Shown here piece by piece: positions 39,343 to 51,265 of a stretch of DNA of 64,000 nucleotides; the stretch's first letter is position 1; each line of letters opens with the position of its first letter. Position numbers and translations under genes: made by a program. This DNA comes from Bugula neritina (lineage: Eukaryota; Bryozoa; Gymnolaemata; Cheilostomatida; Bugulidae): contig OZ037768.1 in the NCBI GenBank assembly GCA_964035545.1, positions 6,067,241-6,131,240 on the forward strand, in the 5' to 3' direction. Below the pieces are notes generated by a model, which did no database searches, was not told the origin of the DNA, and saw nothing but the letters and a program-made list of their open reading frames with translations.

Positions 39343-42300
39343 ATGTATAGGCTTTCTTTGCTCTCTGCATTGGCTTTCCTACTCATCTGGCAGAATTCGT
39401 TCACATCGGCAGACCCAGACGATGCGTCAAATTACACAAATGCTGATGTAAGCTATACTTGTGTGTCCAAGTACCTGTGTCATGTCTATAACCTATGTTC
39501 TACAAAAAGTCTCTGTAATTTGTGGAACTCAACTGGCATGCTTCTGCCCAAGATAGCAATGCATGATATCTTTAATTTAAACGTCTGTGTTTCAGGCATC
39601 TAGTCATGAATTTTTTTTATATTGTTCTCAGTGTCAAATATTTGTCCAATATGAATTTTAACAATATTTGTAGTACAGTGCAATCATAAGCTACGCATTA
39701 AGTTTTGTTAAGCAAGGTGAGGTGAGGAGTATAAATGTTTGGTTACTGCTTTAACTCAAGGACATGTGATGACAAACAACCTTATAGAAAGAAACATTTA
39801 GCGTCGCTCATTTCTTATTGGTATTATCTTATGTGGTCTGAAGCAAAGTCCAAACTTGTATTCCTGCTGCCACTTATAGTTTATTTGTATTCACAGTGTC
39901 GGCAAGTTGGCAACGCCACAGACAAATGTCTCTTTTCCAAGATGGCCGACAGTTGTGCTATAGACGAAGGCTTTGTTAACTACATCCAAGTTGTATTTTG
40001 TAACTTCTCCAATGTAGTGCCAATTGGAATTATAGTTTTTGTAAGTATTGCTTTTATTTGAACTTGCATGAATGCTGTTTTAGTAGTTTATATTAAAAAT
40101 ATAAGATTGCAGCAAAAACCACCAAGATATTTTTACCGATGTATATAATTATCAGTACCGTCTTATTGGTTCACGCTTACCTAGTTTGAGCGAATCAGCA
40201 GCTGGAAATTATTTTAATAATAAATATTTTTATAAATCAGTTAATAGTAATTTATTACTAGTGCTATCAATACTACCGATGTTCTGGTTGAATACATTTT
40301 TATTAAATAACGTTAACTGCCATATTTAGTTTAAAATTACATTATAAGTCACAAAGGAATGATTTGTATGTAGATACTGTGGTGGCTCTTCCTCTTTCTA
40401 GCCCTAGCTGTGACAGCAGACGACTTGTAAGTTTTTATTCACCATATATTGTGAGGTAGGTGCAGTAATGGAGAAATTGAAAATAGCCTGTGTTCTAGAT
40501 TAGAAATGTAGCATAAGAAGTTAATAAAATTAAAGAACTTAGGCTATCCCAATTTCTCCACTACTGCTCCTAAATGAACTAAAATTGCTTTAATCTAAAC
40601 ACATTTCACAGCCATACCATGCCTAAAGCTTTCTACTTGCTCTGCTTTCCTAGGTATCTCTGCATTACCTGAAGCATCGCTTTATCAGAATTTATCTTTG
40701 TTTTGATAGTATTGAGAGTTACTGAAAGGGTGATAAGCTCCCTGATAACACATGCTGCACACTGTATCAGTAAACTTTGTTCTATGCTTGTTATGTCATT
40801 ATCTTCCTTGTATATCTATAAATACTTATTGTAGTATTATTCAGTTGCAATATCATTATCTGAACTCCAATGTTCACAGCAATAACAAAGGGTTTGCCAT
40901 GTAGTGCCCCTCTTTTTCAATTAACCATCACGTGACTCAAGATTATTATATATTACACAGTCATAGCTTGATGCCATGTATGTAGGTTTAAACTTGATCT
41001 GTATTTCAACTAGTGTAAGATCTTCTTGTGATGGTCTACAATGTTGGTCTAAGCTGTTTCCCTGTAATACTGGTTCTATTAAATGTTTGTAGTACCAGAA
41101 ATAAAGCTAGTCTTTTGTTTCAATTCAAAATGCCAAACCACAGAGATATGAAAATTTTGCATTAATTGTATGCTTGTTTCTTTGATACTGGCAATTTTTT
41201 AGTCATAAATGATAATAGAATAAACAGACTGTTACTGAGTTATGTGCAAATTTAATTTGAATGTCTGACTTGTATTTTTGTTCAACATTGCTTTTTGTGA
41301 TGCAGCATTTAAGAAACAAGCTCATAACGGTCTAATTTCAACATGACTGATGTGTTATATTTCTGTTTTAGTTTCTGTCCTTCTCTAACTGTGATGTCAA
41401 AGGTGTTGCGCATGAGTGACAACATAGCTATATCCTTTTGCCACATTCCCCTTGTTGCACTTGCATATATAAGAGTTCATAGTGAATGGAAGTTAGTCAT
41501 TGTTTAAAAATTTGTAGTTTGTTAATATTCATTTATAAAAACTTAAAAACAATGTGATAATGATTTTAGGTACAAATGGCACAGGTAGAAATAGCACAAG
41601 TAATAAATGCACAGGTAATAATGGCACAGATGAAAAAGTAGGTAAAATGGCACACTGATGTTTAATTTGCCCAAACCTTAAACTAAAGCCCCCCAAACAT
41701 ATCCAAGCCCCCATCCTAAACCCCAATCCCAATATTGAAAATATTTACCTGTGCCATTTTTACCAGACACCTGTGATAATAGTACTAGTAGAAACTAAGT
41801 CATTTTATGTAGCTTTGTAAATTGATATACAAAGGAATGGCCCATGCAATCTAATGAGAATTTTGTTAAAGTCATCTTCCTTAGCCTTTAGTGATACGGC
41901 GTGACGTTATTGGCTTTTGGCAATGGAGCTCCAGATATATTCTCAGCCATAGCTGCTATTGGAAGTATGAAGAGCGGCAGCGATGCCGGGCTAGCTTTTG
42001 GTGCTTTACTTGGTACATTTAACATATTATATACTGCAAGTATATTACTTCTTTGATAAATTTATCATAGACATTCATGCATTGAAAAGAAAATGCTTAT
42101 ATACCATTTTTATACTAAACAACATTACTACCCGACTTTCTTGTTTTGCTATGCCATACCCCTGGTTACTATAGCTTTTACTGTGCAACAAGATTGTGGA
42201 TTATACTTTGCATTGTTTTGCTCATCTTTCACCGCCCTGTGCTGATCGGGTGAAAATATGAAACAACACTTTGCATTGTTTTATATTACCTAAAGTGTAT

Positions 42301-45300
42301 CTAAACGTATCTTTCAGAGAGTGTGTATGTTGTGGTTTGGTTACAGGAGCTGGAGTGTTTGTGACGGCAGTTGTGTCCGGGGCTGTGATCATAGCCAAGC
42401 CGTTTCAATGTATGGAAAGACCTCTGCTTAGAGACATCACATTTTATATCGTAGCTCTATACTACACCTTTTATATCATGTACAGTAGGATGATCACAAC
42501 TCTACAAGCTATAGGTAAGTATTCACCATAGTTATACGTGTCTATGAGCTATACAGCCAAAATACCATATTGATGATGTTTGGTGTTGACATAATATAGG
42601 GTTGCTACATGTTGGTACGAGTATATACAGGTATCATGTGGTGCCTCATCATCACCTGCTGTGGTGTTTCAATACTAAGGAGTATAATTTCTAGGCCAAG
42701 ATTTCTGTCAGTTGAAGAGGATGTTTTGAATGATGTAATGTTGTTAGTGCAAATAACTTGTATGTGTGTAGTATTGTTTTTAAAATTTTATCTTTTGTTT
42801 TATGCAACAAAAACCGACTAGTTGCTATATTTATTTTTGTAATGAATTGTTAAGCACTGCAACTTGCTGTATTTAGCTATAGCTGAAGTTTTGTAGCAGC
42901 ACCTTCTGATTGCTTCCAAGTATTATTTTCCCAATTATATAGATTTGACGTTTAAGTTATTTAATAATTTGTATTATAATAATATGCCAGGGTAATTAAA
43001 CTGTTCAAAATGTGTTTGTTCAAAGAGAAAATTGAGTTATTAAGTTTACTTGCGTGTCAAGATATACAGGATATTTTAATACTTCGGTTTAAGTGAATAA
43101 CTGCCCTGTTGTAGGTTTCCTTCTGCTATACGTAGCATATGTCTTAGTGGTAATAGTAGGTCGGTATATCAGGAAGAGGAAACAGAGTAGCTCCTCCCAA
43201 CCAACCACTCCTACTACTTCTACTGGTGACTTCAGTGTAAATAATAGCATAGGTAAATACTACCATCCCTACACAGTTACTTCAAAATACAAAATATTTC
43301 ATTAAATAATTTGATTTTAACGTGCAGGTAAAAGTGATTTAATTGTGGCAAATGTAGTTATCATTAAAATGGACTTTGTAGAAAGTAGAGACATGCTCTT
43401 AAATTAAAAAATTATAAATTTAAGAGCCACTTGCTATAACTATTACTTATGTGTTGGCATCTGTGTAAGTCAGCTTTTACTGCAATTTAAAGTTTTGTAC
43501 TTTAAACTAGAATAGACCACCTGCTTCTTGCACTAAGGTTGCGGTATAGCTTTGCATGATGACTGGCTGATGTAAAAGTATTATATAGAATAAATATTTA
43601 TAGACTGAGTATAGTATGCTGGGTGCAGTCATTAACTCCAGTACCCAACCAGTGAATTCACTTGCTGTTTATCTTCTTTCAGTTGCCAAGTTGGAGAAAG
43701 ATCCAGATCTTGCCACAACATTCAGTAAACATCTTGCAGAAGGTAATGGGTGAAGAGGGTCATACATTTATTAATAGGGTAAAGCTAGTCTCCCATTTGT
43801 CAAGTTAATGAGCTTTCTAACATGTCATACAGTTACCATGGTAACCATATTCATTGTTGGGGGAGGGAGGGATAAAATGGTTCAATACAAGTTTTCTTGT
43901 TATATTTCTAATATATTTTAACTACCACAAAGTGATCCCTTATTGAATACTATTACCACCTTATATAGGCATGTAACATCGTTGCTAGTTTACTCATATT
44001 GAATACTGTCCCTTGTTAAGACTCCCTGCACCCTCATTGCCCTATGAATCACCAGTGCATGTAGTAAGCATGTGACATCCACCTGTAGTTTCTCTTGTAC
44101 CACATTGTTATACCTGGCAGAGGCTGAGCATGAAGAGAGGTCAAGACCATCTCACCATGACCACCACTCTGATCAGTCTAGTCACTCACAATCAGGTAGA
44201 GTCACCATCTGCTCACCCAATTCTTCTCTATGAAAAACATATCTAGTTGCTGGTCTTTGCATGGCTTGTATGGTGACTAAATCACTATGCAAACAGAGTA
44301 GTTAGTAAATGCTGTCTTTATGAGTATATAAACTGCTTTGTTTTACTCTATTGATCTTTATACAATTAATAAAGACATTTAGTGGAGCCTGCTACGGTTA
44401 TTCAACAATTTATGCTTGTTTATGAAGCAATGGCTTTTGCATAAAGATAATTAAGAGCCTTTATATCATCATTAGTTCTGATCGATTTCTTGTTACAGAT
44501 TATAATTCTAGGTAATGACTTTATATACTAGCACTGCTCTGCTAACTTATTCATTCACAGTGACTTAGGCATTCAATTTTATTGGCCACTTTCAGATTTA
44601 AAAGACGACTCCAAACCGTTTGACAACTCAGAAGGTGATAGTCATTACCCATTCTGCTTATTTCAGCTATTCTATCCACCCTACACTGAAACTCAGCACA
44701 ACTGAGCGCACATTTTATTCTAAATCAATTGGAAATTGGGAATATTTACGTAGTTGGTTTTTGGGGTTTTCTCAATTTACTTTCCAAAAAACTGGTTTAT
44801 GATTACATTTATTAATTGATAGTTGAAAATTCTGAAAGCTTGTTTTGTGAAGTAAAATTCCTTCATGATATTTGAGTTTTGAAGACCAAAAGAGTGGCTT
44901 AAAATGCAAAAAAATAATCGTATGCTAAAAGCTCTTGACTACCAGAGAGCTAGTACAGTTAATAATTTTTATACAGTCAACTTGTCTCTACATCTTTTCT
45001 CAGTGCTAAAGATTTTAATTAGTTTCAGAGACTAACTGGTTTTAACATAGCATAATTTGGTATGCTAAGCTGCAAGTATAATTAATGCCAGGATACAATA
45101 CTTTTTTATCTGGAAATTCATTTAATAATGACAGCCATTAACCATGAGGAAAAATCAGTGGCTGTGCTATTTCTAAAGTAGCACAGTTATTCTTAACAGA
45201 GAGTTTTGGGCTCATTACTAGGTTATAAGTTTGTCCCTCTTGACATTGACATTAGAGCTGAAACTGTATGGCTCTATATAATTATTATGATGTTATGCCA

Positions 45301-48300
45301 CGCTATGAATGAAATGGATCAATGATTTACATAGTAATTATGCTAAGCATTGCTACCTTTGTTGAGCAATGCTGTGTACGTGACTAGCTCAGGTATCCCA
45401 CCATAAGATAATATCTTTCATGGTCCCAAAAGCTCACGTTCTTTTGTGTATGCCAATATGGCCTTTATAAGCAGGAATAGCAAAAATGCTTCTTTTAGCT
45501 ACATATATAAGTTTTACTCATCATCATAGTTTTGTTAGTGTAATATTTTGCAGTTATATCAGTTATAGGGGTATACTAAGTACTAACTCAATATACTTCC
45601 TCTTCTTACAACAGCCCAGTTTTGCTAAGGCTCAGTTGATCAACAATTTCATGCTGATATTAATTCTCATAAGTTTACAATCTGCATGTTAATAAACCCA
45701 TTGCTGGTCTGTGATTATTTCTTTATTGCAGCTATTCAGCTACAATATATCTTCTTGTCGCCACCCTATATTGCTTGTACTCTGCTTACCTGTGTTGCCT
45801 TACCTGGCCTACCTTACCTTTTAGTAGCCTACAGATGATTATTTAGTATTTCTGTTAAATTTCAATTGTAATGTTGAGATATGGAACAAGTGACAATTTA
45901 TTAGTTTTTTCCCCTTAATTAATCGATAAATTTTAGAGTTGTCTTCCTTGGATATACAGTAAGTGTGAAAGGTGCTGGGTTGTTTAGCATGACGTACCTG
46001 GGGCTTTACTGATGGTTCAAATTGAGAATTGTTTTTGATAAAAGGAAGGCATCCTTGCCAAATTGCTACTGTTACATCTCTGAGCTGTGTAGTTTGAGGC
46101 ATAAGAAATGCACAACAGTAAAAAGTCCTTCAATAACAGAGTCTCACTAAATGCTTTTTTATCTGAAAAATTACTTAGTTAGTTCAAATTCTACTGTATA
46201 CTTTTTATGTTTATTTGTTTTGTGCAAATCAAAAATTGGTGTTATGGTCAATTTACACTTGAAACATTATTCACTATAAAAAATGTGCAGAGCTGAGTCC
46301 AAGCTTAATTATTTCATATTTTCTCTTTCACATTCTAAAATAAATGAATTTCAAGGCTAACTCGACCATTTCTGTTTATTTTATTGGCTCATCTGCTAGC
46401 TCTTCGGCAAATCAAACCCTAGATGCCCATAATTTTATTTTTGTAGTCTGAATCATGGTATTAGCTTTGGAGTTTTCACACCTTTGATTTGTATCTAGAT
46501 TAAATCCAGATTGTTTAATGGTGTTGTGAAAATAATTTATAAATTAGCTTTTATTGTTTATTAAATTTCTTTATATGCCGTATTCCATAGACAGCTATAA
46601 TTTCAAGCAAAATTTTTTAGAGGGAATATCAACGAAGTCAATTTTTTAAGAAAATTAACTTTGTGTTGTTTAGATTGGGATGAATCAACTCCACTCATTG
46701 ACAGCGGAAGTATTAGAATAGAAAATAAAAGTAATGCACTCCATGAGTTTCTAAATGCCATAAATCCAATAAGTAAAGAAGAGTGGAAGGAAAAGAAATG
46801 GTATGGAAAAGCCTATCTTGTCATTAAGGTAAATCTTTGAAGTTTGCAAATTTGAAATCAGCGGTCTTCCTATGGAATTTTTTTCAGGAAATGACTATTT
46901 TATTGAAAAATTATTTAAAATGATTATTATTATGTTTTTGTAAAATGAAAACCCCTGTAAGAACCTGTACCTTGCTAGCAGCATGTCATTTGCAGCCATT
47001 TGAACTGGTACTCTTCCTGGCCCCAACAGTGAGCAACGATTCTGTTGGGTGGTTAATTTACTGGTCTACCAAAATAAGTTCCTGGTATTACAGTAATTTT
47101 CTTCATCTATTAATGATATTTATGTATACAGCACCTGTGTATTTTTTAATTGACACAAAATAAATGAGAAAATTATAATAAAAAAAGAAGCTCTCCGTGG
47201 CGGGGAATCGAACCCCGGTCTCCCGCGTGACAGGCGGGGATACTTACCACTATACTACCACGGATTTGCTGATATGCGGAACAGTTATTAGCGTATTTGT
47301 TCATAAGAGTACAATGTTACGCTTGCGCAATCACGTTAGTAGACCAGCGGGCATTGGATTCTTTAATCGCTCTGATCTTTCAGCAAATCCGTGGTAGTAT
47401 AGTGGTAAGTATCCCCGCCTGTCACGCGGGAGACCGGGGTTCGATTCCCCGCCACGGAGAGCTTCTTTTTTATTTTTAAATAAAATTTCTTGAGTAAAAA
47501 GTCCTTTTCAAGTGTTTTAATGAATAATTTTAGGCTCCCATTCAATTCATATTGACAATGACGTGTCCAGTAGTTGATTATGGTGCAGAGAAAGACAATT
47601 GGAATAGACATCTGTCTTGCTTCCAGGTTCTACTTGGGCCAATGTTTGCCCTATTTGCCACCAACCAATACGGTATGCCTACATCTTTCCATGCATAAAT
47701 CAAATTGCATTATGAGAGAATGTGCTAGAAAGATTTTCTTCTTGTGGCATATAAGTATTTATAATTTCCAACTAGACAGCTGTGGTCTATATAAGTATTC
47801 ATCATTTCGGTGCCATTTTTGCCAATTATCGTTGTGTGTTATTGATAAAATTTAATGCATTTAAAACTTTTCTTACTTGAATAGAAAATAATATTATGTT
47901 AGTGAAAAAGAGATGTGCAATGTTTTAAATTAATTTTTGTTTTGTTGAGCATCTGATGAATTCAGAAGCTGCAGCACACAGAATAAACTCAATAATTGTT
48001 TCTAATGATAGGACTTATTGATATTGTTTTCGATGTGTTACAGGGGTGCTGATCGGAGGAATATTTCCCTTATGGGCTCTCTTCCTTATCATATGTACTC
48101 TGCTCTCCTGCATTGTTCTCTGGCTGTCCAATAACCATTCTCCACCAAAGTGGCATCCAGTTAGTCATTACTTGTCTAGTTATATTTATAATATTGAATA
48201 CAATTCTTACTTGAATTAACGCTATAGCATTTGTTTGCACTGTCAGCCCGCCATGAAGGAATATAAGGTTAAAGAACTACTTTGCTTAGTCAATGTCTGG

Positions 48301-50211
48301 CTGTACATCATAAGGTACTGGAAAACTATTTTGGATGTTGGGCTAGACTAAATAATGTTCATGAATAAATCACACGTCACTGGTATTACAAGTAGAGATA
48401 ACTCTGAGATAATATTGGAATACTAGTTGCTGTTGTATCTTACTGGATATAACAGCAACAGGACAAAAATTGGCAGGAACGAACCGTGCAGTTTTTATAT
48501 AGTAAAACAACAACCAATAAAATGTGTCAGCTTAAGGTGTTAACTTTATGTGTCAGTTGAAGGTGTATTCCCCAGTTCAAGGTAGTCATGGTGATATTAC
48601 AGCAAAGGAATAGAACACTTATTTAGTTCTCATAATCCCAAAATGTTTAACCATGTTCAACAGAAAGAGAATGCAGCAGACATACGTTTGCCTGTCCGCT
48701 TATTTCTAGAGCTGCACACTCTATAATGTTTAATATATTCTATAGCAGATTTAGTATGAACAGTTCTATTTATAACTTTATCACATGTTGCTATGTAATA
48801 TTTTGTAGTTCTTCGCTTTCCTTGGCTTTATTGTGGCTGTTATCTGGATATACTCTATTGCAAATGAAGTAGTTAATATTTTACAAGTAAGTTCCCCCAA
48901 TGTTGCCTTGATAATGTAAAACATTTCTATAAAAAGAATGGGATAACAAGCTACTTTATATTATTTTGTTTGAAAACATAAAAATATGTAGGTATTGTGG
49001 GGAAGAATATTTGTCCTGTATTAGGGAAGTGATATTTACTCTTTGTTGTAGTCCATATTGTGTAAAAAGTTCTGCTCAAATGATGTTTCTACTTTAGTTA
49101 ACTGATGAATGCAAATGAAATATAATATACATACAACATAATACAATCCATTATTCAACAATAGTTGGCAGTTAGAAAATGTTACCATATTATGCAAATC
49201 TATTTTTATTTCAGTTGTTTGGAGTTGTCTTCCAGATAAGTAATGCTATATTAGGATTGACATTGTTAGCTTGGGGAAACAGTATTGGAGGTAATAACTC
49301 TTCCTTTAAATTGCTACTCTGATTGTTATTTCATTTTGACTTGCTGTCAAATGTTTCAATAGATAGTGTAATGTGTATAAAGTTTGTTAATCCAGTGAAT
49401 ATGCATGTTTCAAATTTCACATAGTTAATTAACACTATTACTAAATAATTGGCAGAACACTTTAGAATTTATGTAATATAACATGGATGTTTTAGTATGT
49501 ACCTTATAATAGGACTGTTTGATTATTTTTATAGATTTTATTGCCGACACAGCTCTAGCTAGAAAGGGTTATCCAAGAATTGGTATATCAGCCTGCTTTG
49601 GAGGCCCTCTTTTCAGTATCCTTTCAATTGTGTAATGCTTTTGACAAACTCATCTTGAATTTTTTTTAATTTTTCATGATTTCCTTTGCTAATAAGTAGT
49701 TTGATAGATAGTTTCCTCAACACAGTTTACAGATCTTCTGCTAGGAGTTGGAATACCTTTCACTATGGGTTGCATAAAAAATGGCGGTTCTATGGCTGTA
49801 AGTATCATAGTAACTCAAAGAAATAATATCTATTTTTAATGGTCTCGATTTTCATGGTTTTATTTTCAGTTAATTTTGGCTTGTATAAAACAAGTAGCTG
49901 TTGAAATCTTATGTTAGAAAAAAATCTCGCAGTATAAAAATTTTATATTGCCACCCCCAACCACACTCCTTTAGTTTTGTGTTTGTTTACTGATGTTGCT
50001 ATTGTAGTTGGACTTCAACTTTCACCTTATAGTTCTTACTGGTGGTCTATTACTCAGTCTGCTATCCACGTACATCCTTGCTCCATTTGTTCTTAAGTTC
50101 TTCATGAGAAGATGGTTTGGGATTTATCTCATCATAGTTTATGTGTCGTTCTTACTCCTCGCTATACTCACTGAAGTCAATGTCATAAAGGTTGATGTTT
50201 CTAAATGGTAA
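39343..50211 (+). CDS. SLC8B1: Mitochondrial Na+/Ca2+ (Li+) exchanger NCLX, 18 exons
   Basis: Exons: 39343-39447, 39897-40040, 40374-40426, 41372-41429, 41898-42012, 42347-42514, 43115-43252, 43683-43742, 44121-44195, 44596-44634, 46674-46828, 47534-47672, 48044-48159, 48809-48886, 49215-49290, 49535-49615, 49733-49797, 50008-50211; 1869 nt, 622 aa (human about 584). Seen: a hydrophobic N-terminal segment, an extracellular-type Cys-rich block, alpha-1 repeat GVTLLAFGNGAPD (121-133) with ion-binding N129 and D133, alpha-2 repeat LTLLAWGNSIGD (496-507) with N503 and D507, and about a dozen membrane segments. A long loop between the halves is His/Ser/acidic (HHDHHSDQSSHSQS). Family knowledge: CaCA-superfamily antiporter of the inner mitochondrial membrane, exporting Ca2+ for Na+ or Li+. 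The loop is poorly conserved. Two introns are U12-type, and the gene holds tRNA genes and MITEs in introns. ATG 39343 starts the hydrophobic segment. Confidence 0.93.
40457..40572 (+). mobile_element. MITE-like element, family A, internally deleted copy
   Basis: The left end TAGGTGCAGTAATGGAGAAA and the inverse right end TTTCTCCACTACTGCTCCTA form terminal inverted repeats of about 30 bases. TA on both borders suggests a TA target as in Tc1/mariner-type MITEs. It is shorter than its relatives at 31955 and 54307. It lies in SLC8B1 intron 3. Confidence 0.78.
41430..41897 (+). other. U12-type AT-AC intron of SLC8B1
   Basis: The donor reads ATATCCTTTT, an exact minor-spliceosome AT-AC signal. The branch region TTCCTTAGC (41877-41885) differs from TTCCTTAAC at one base, and the intron ends GTGATAC, with the branch about 14 bases from the end. 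Joining gives ...SDNIA-GVTLLAFGNG, the conserved alpha-1 repeat, in frame. The nearest AG (41890) would put TGA in frame immediately, so AC is required. Confidence 0.92.
41561..41771. mobile_element. MITE-like element, family B, copy 1
   Basis: The ends are related to AGGTAAAAATGGCACAAATG and its inverse. The core TTAATTTGCCCAAACC and the C-rich stretch AAGCCCCCCAAAC match the copy at 54473-54636. It lies wholly inside the U12 AT-AC intron of SLC8B1 yet leaves its donor and branch signals intact. Confidence 0.75.
47193..47264 (-). tRNA. tRNA-Asp (GTC)
   Basis: The 72-nt cloverleaf has a 7-bp acceptor stem (TCCGTGG/CCACGGA), D-arm, anticodon stem CCGCC/GGCGG-type with loop CTGTCAC (anticodon GTC), a T-arm with GGTTCGATTCC (B box) and discriminator G. 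A T-rich Pol III terminator follows on the minus strand. It is identical to the copy at 47388-47459 and is nested in SLC8B1 intron 11, antisense to the host gene. Confidence 0.95.
47388..47459 (+). tRNA. tRNA-Asp (GTC)
   Basis: It has the same 72-nt sequence as the minus-strand copy, in the sense direction of the host gene, followed by TTCTTTTTTA (terminator). The identity extends a few bases into both flanks (TCAGCAAA before, AGCTTCTTTTTT after). Confidence 0.95.
49616..49732 (+). other. U12-type GT-AG intron of SLC8B1
   Basis: The donor is GTATCCTTTC, the minor-spliceosome GT form. The branch sequence TTCCTCAAC (49713-49721) has one mismatch to consensus and its branch A is 12 bases from the end TTTACAG. 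There is no polypyrimidine tract. Joining restores GGPLF-N-LLLGVG of the alpha-2 repeat in phase 1. Length is 117 bases. Confidence 0.92.
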
Positions 50212-50967
50212 ATACTAAAATGAAGACATCATTGTTTCTAAAACATTTTATAACACATTGTATTCATTTAGATATGTTGAGCTATTGTCAGATCTAGCGG
50301 CCAAAAATTATATAAATGGTATAGAAAATTATATTTATGATCTATGTAATAGTAAATACTAATGTTTATTAAACAATGATTTTGTGTTTTTTAAAAATTT
50401 TAGGCTCAGTTTTAGAGCTTACCATTGATTTCTCAGGAATCGCGTCCAACAATATAAAATGATATTGCATCGTTTCTGATCACAAAACATAATTTATCAT
50501 AATAAAAATATTATTTGATTTTTCTTATGTTTATATAAAGTATACTTGGCATTCTCTTTTTAATTGCCTTCTAACTTGTTTTATAGCATATACTCATTTT
50601 GTTTGAGTTCTGTTAGATATGTGTTGGTAAATTTACTTGTATATACTTTATAAATTGTGTCAGTAAATAACTTTTTAAATAACATTATTGTGATTTGTTA
50701 TTTTTACATAATAGGTTATTTTCAGTAAAATAAATTAAATTGGTATCAAGTTGATATATTAAACTGTTTTAAAATCATTTAAATAATGCATGCGGATGGT
50801 CGTAAAAGTGAAATCATTCCTAATATTATGCAAAATTCATAACAAATTAGAGTCGATGTTGAAAAATGGAATGTCTCAATGTCTATAAACTCATATTTGG
50901 ACAATGTTTGTATTTTATCTTACTTGGTGTCGTTTATTCACACTTGTAGTGATGAGTTTACCCAGTA
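50212..50967. other. SLC8B1 3' UTR and intergenic region
   Basis: AT-rich sequence, with no further gene recognised before the tRNA-like copies. Confidence 0.55.
50501..50506 (+). promoter_or_regulatory. SLC8B1 poly(A) signal
   Basis: AATAAA lies about 290 bases after the stop codon, followed by T-rich sequence. Confidence 0.55.
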
Positions 50968-51040
50968 GTCCCCGTGGTGTAATGGCTAGCACATTTGCTT
51001 GCAAGCCAGAGGTCTTGGGTTCGATTGCCCAGTGGGGGCA
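50968..51040 (+). tRNA. tRNA-like sequence (Cys-type GCA anticodon position), copy 1
   Basis: It folds to a cloverleaf with acceptor GTCCCCG/TGGGGGC and loop TTGCAAG (GCA at the anticodon position). The anticodon stem has a C-C mismatch at its loop-closing pair, and the T-loop carries an extra G (GATTGCCC), which breaks the B box. It is probably a decayed or SINE-related copy. Shifting the stem to read TGC (Ala) pairs worse. Confidence 0.5.
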
Positions 51041-51193
51041 ATTATTTTACAAGCTATTTCGGCATTTAGTGAAGTGTAGTAGTAGTGCACCGAGGAGTTG
51101 AGAGGCCAGGGGAGCCTGATGACTGAAGAAGTAGTAGACAGGCCAGTGGAGTTCAGAGAACTGGGTGGGATGTAGTGATGAGATTACCCAGTG

Positions 51194-51265
51194 GTCCCCG
51201 TGGTGTAATGGTTAGCACACTTGTTTGCAAGCCAAGGGTCTTGGGTTCGATTCCCAGTGGGGGCA
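51194..51265 (+). tRNA. tRNA-like sequence (Cys-type GCA anticodon position), copy 2
   Basis: This 72-nt copy has an intact T-arm (TTGGGTTCGATTCCCAG) and D-arm, and loop TTGCAAG. The top of the anticodon stem has a T-C mismatch. It shares its flanks GATGAG-TTACCCAGT-GT and GGGGGCAATT-TTTTACAA with copy 1, so the two are a 226-bp tandem duplication. It could be a functional tRNA, but the mismatch and unusual GTCCCCG start lower confidence. Confidence 0.55.

Larger units (their letters stand above)
47187..47465. repeat. Inverted duplication carrying the two tRNA-Asp genes
   Basis: Arms of about 85 bases (GAAGCTCTCC... through ...TTTGCTGA, and the exact inverse) enclose a unique spacer of about 115 bases. 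The two tRNA promoters face each other across the spacer. Confidence 0.9.

Noticed and set aside
41884-41890. TTTAG as the acceptor of the SLC8B1 alpha-1 intron
   Set aside because: It would place TGA directly after the Ala codon; the AC end seven bases later restores the conserved protein.
44504-44516. Tiny 13-base exon between good acceptor and donor signals in SLC8B1
   Set aside because: It would shift the reading frame between exons 9 and 10, so it is not part of the main transcript.
47197-47611. Open frames over the tRNA-Asp genes (AGNRTPVSRVTGG-type peptides)
   Set aside because: They are translations of tRNA sequence, a common annotation artefact.
48250-48316. Extra exon between SLC8B1 exons 13 and 14
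   Set aside because: Splice-like borders exist, but exons 13 and 14 already join into the conserved protein, and the piece adds no family sequence.
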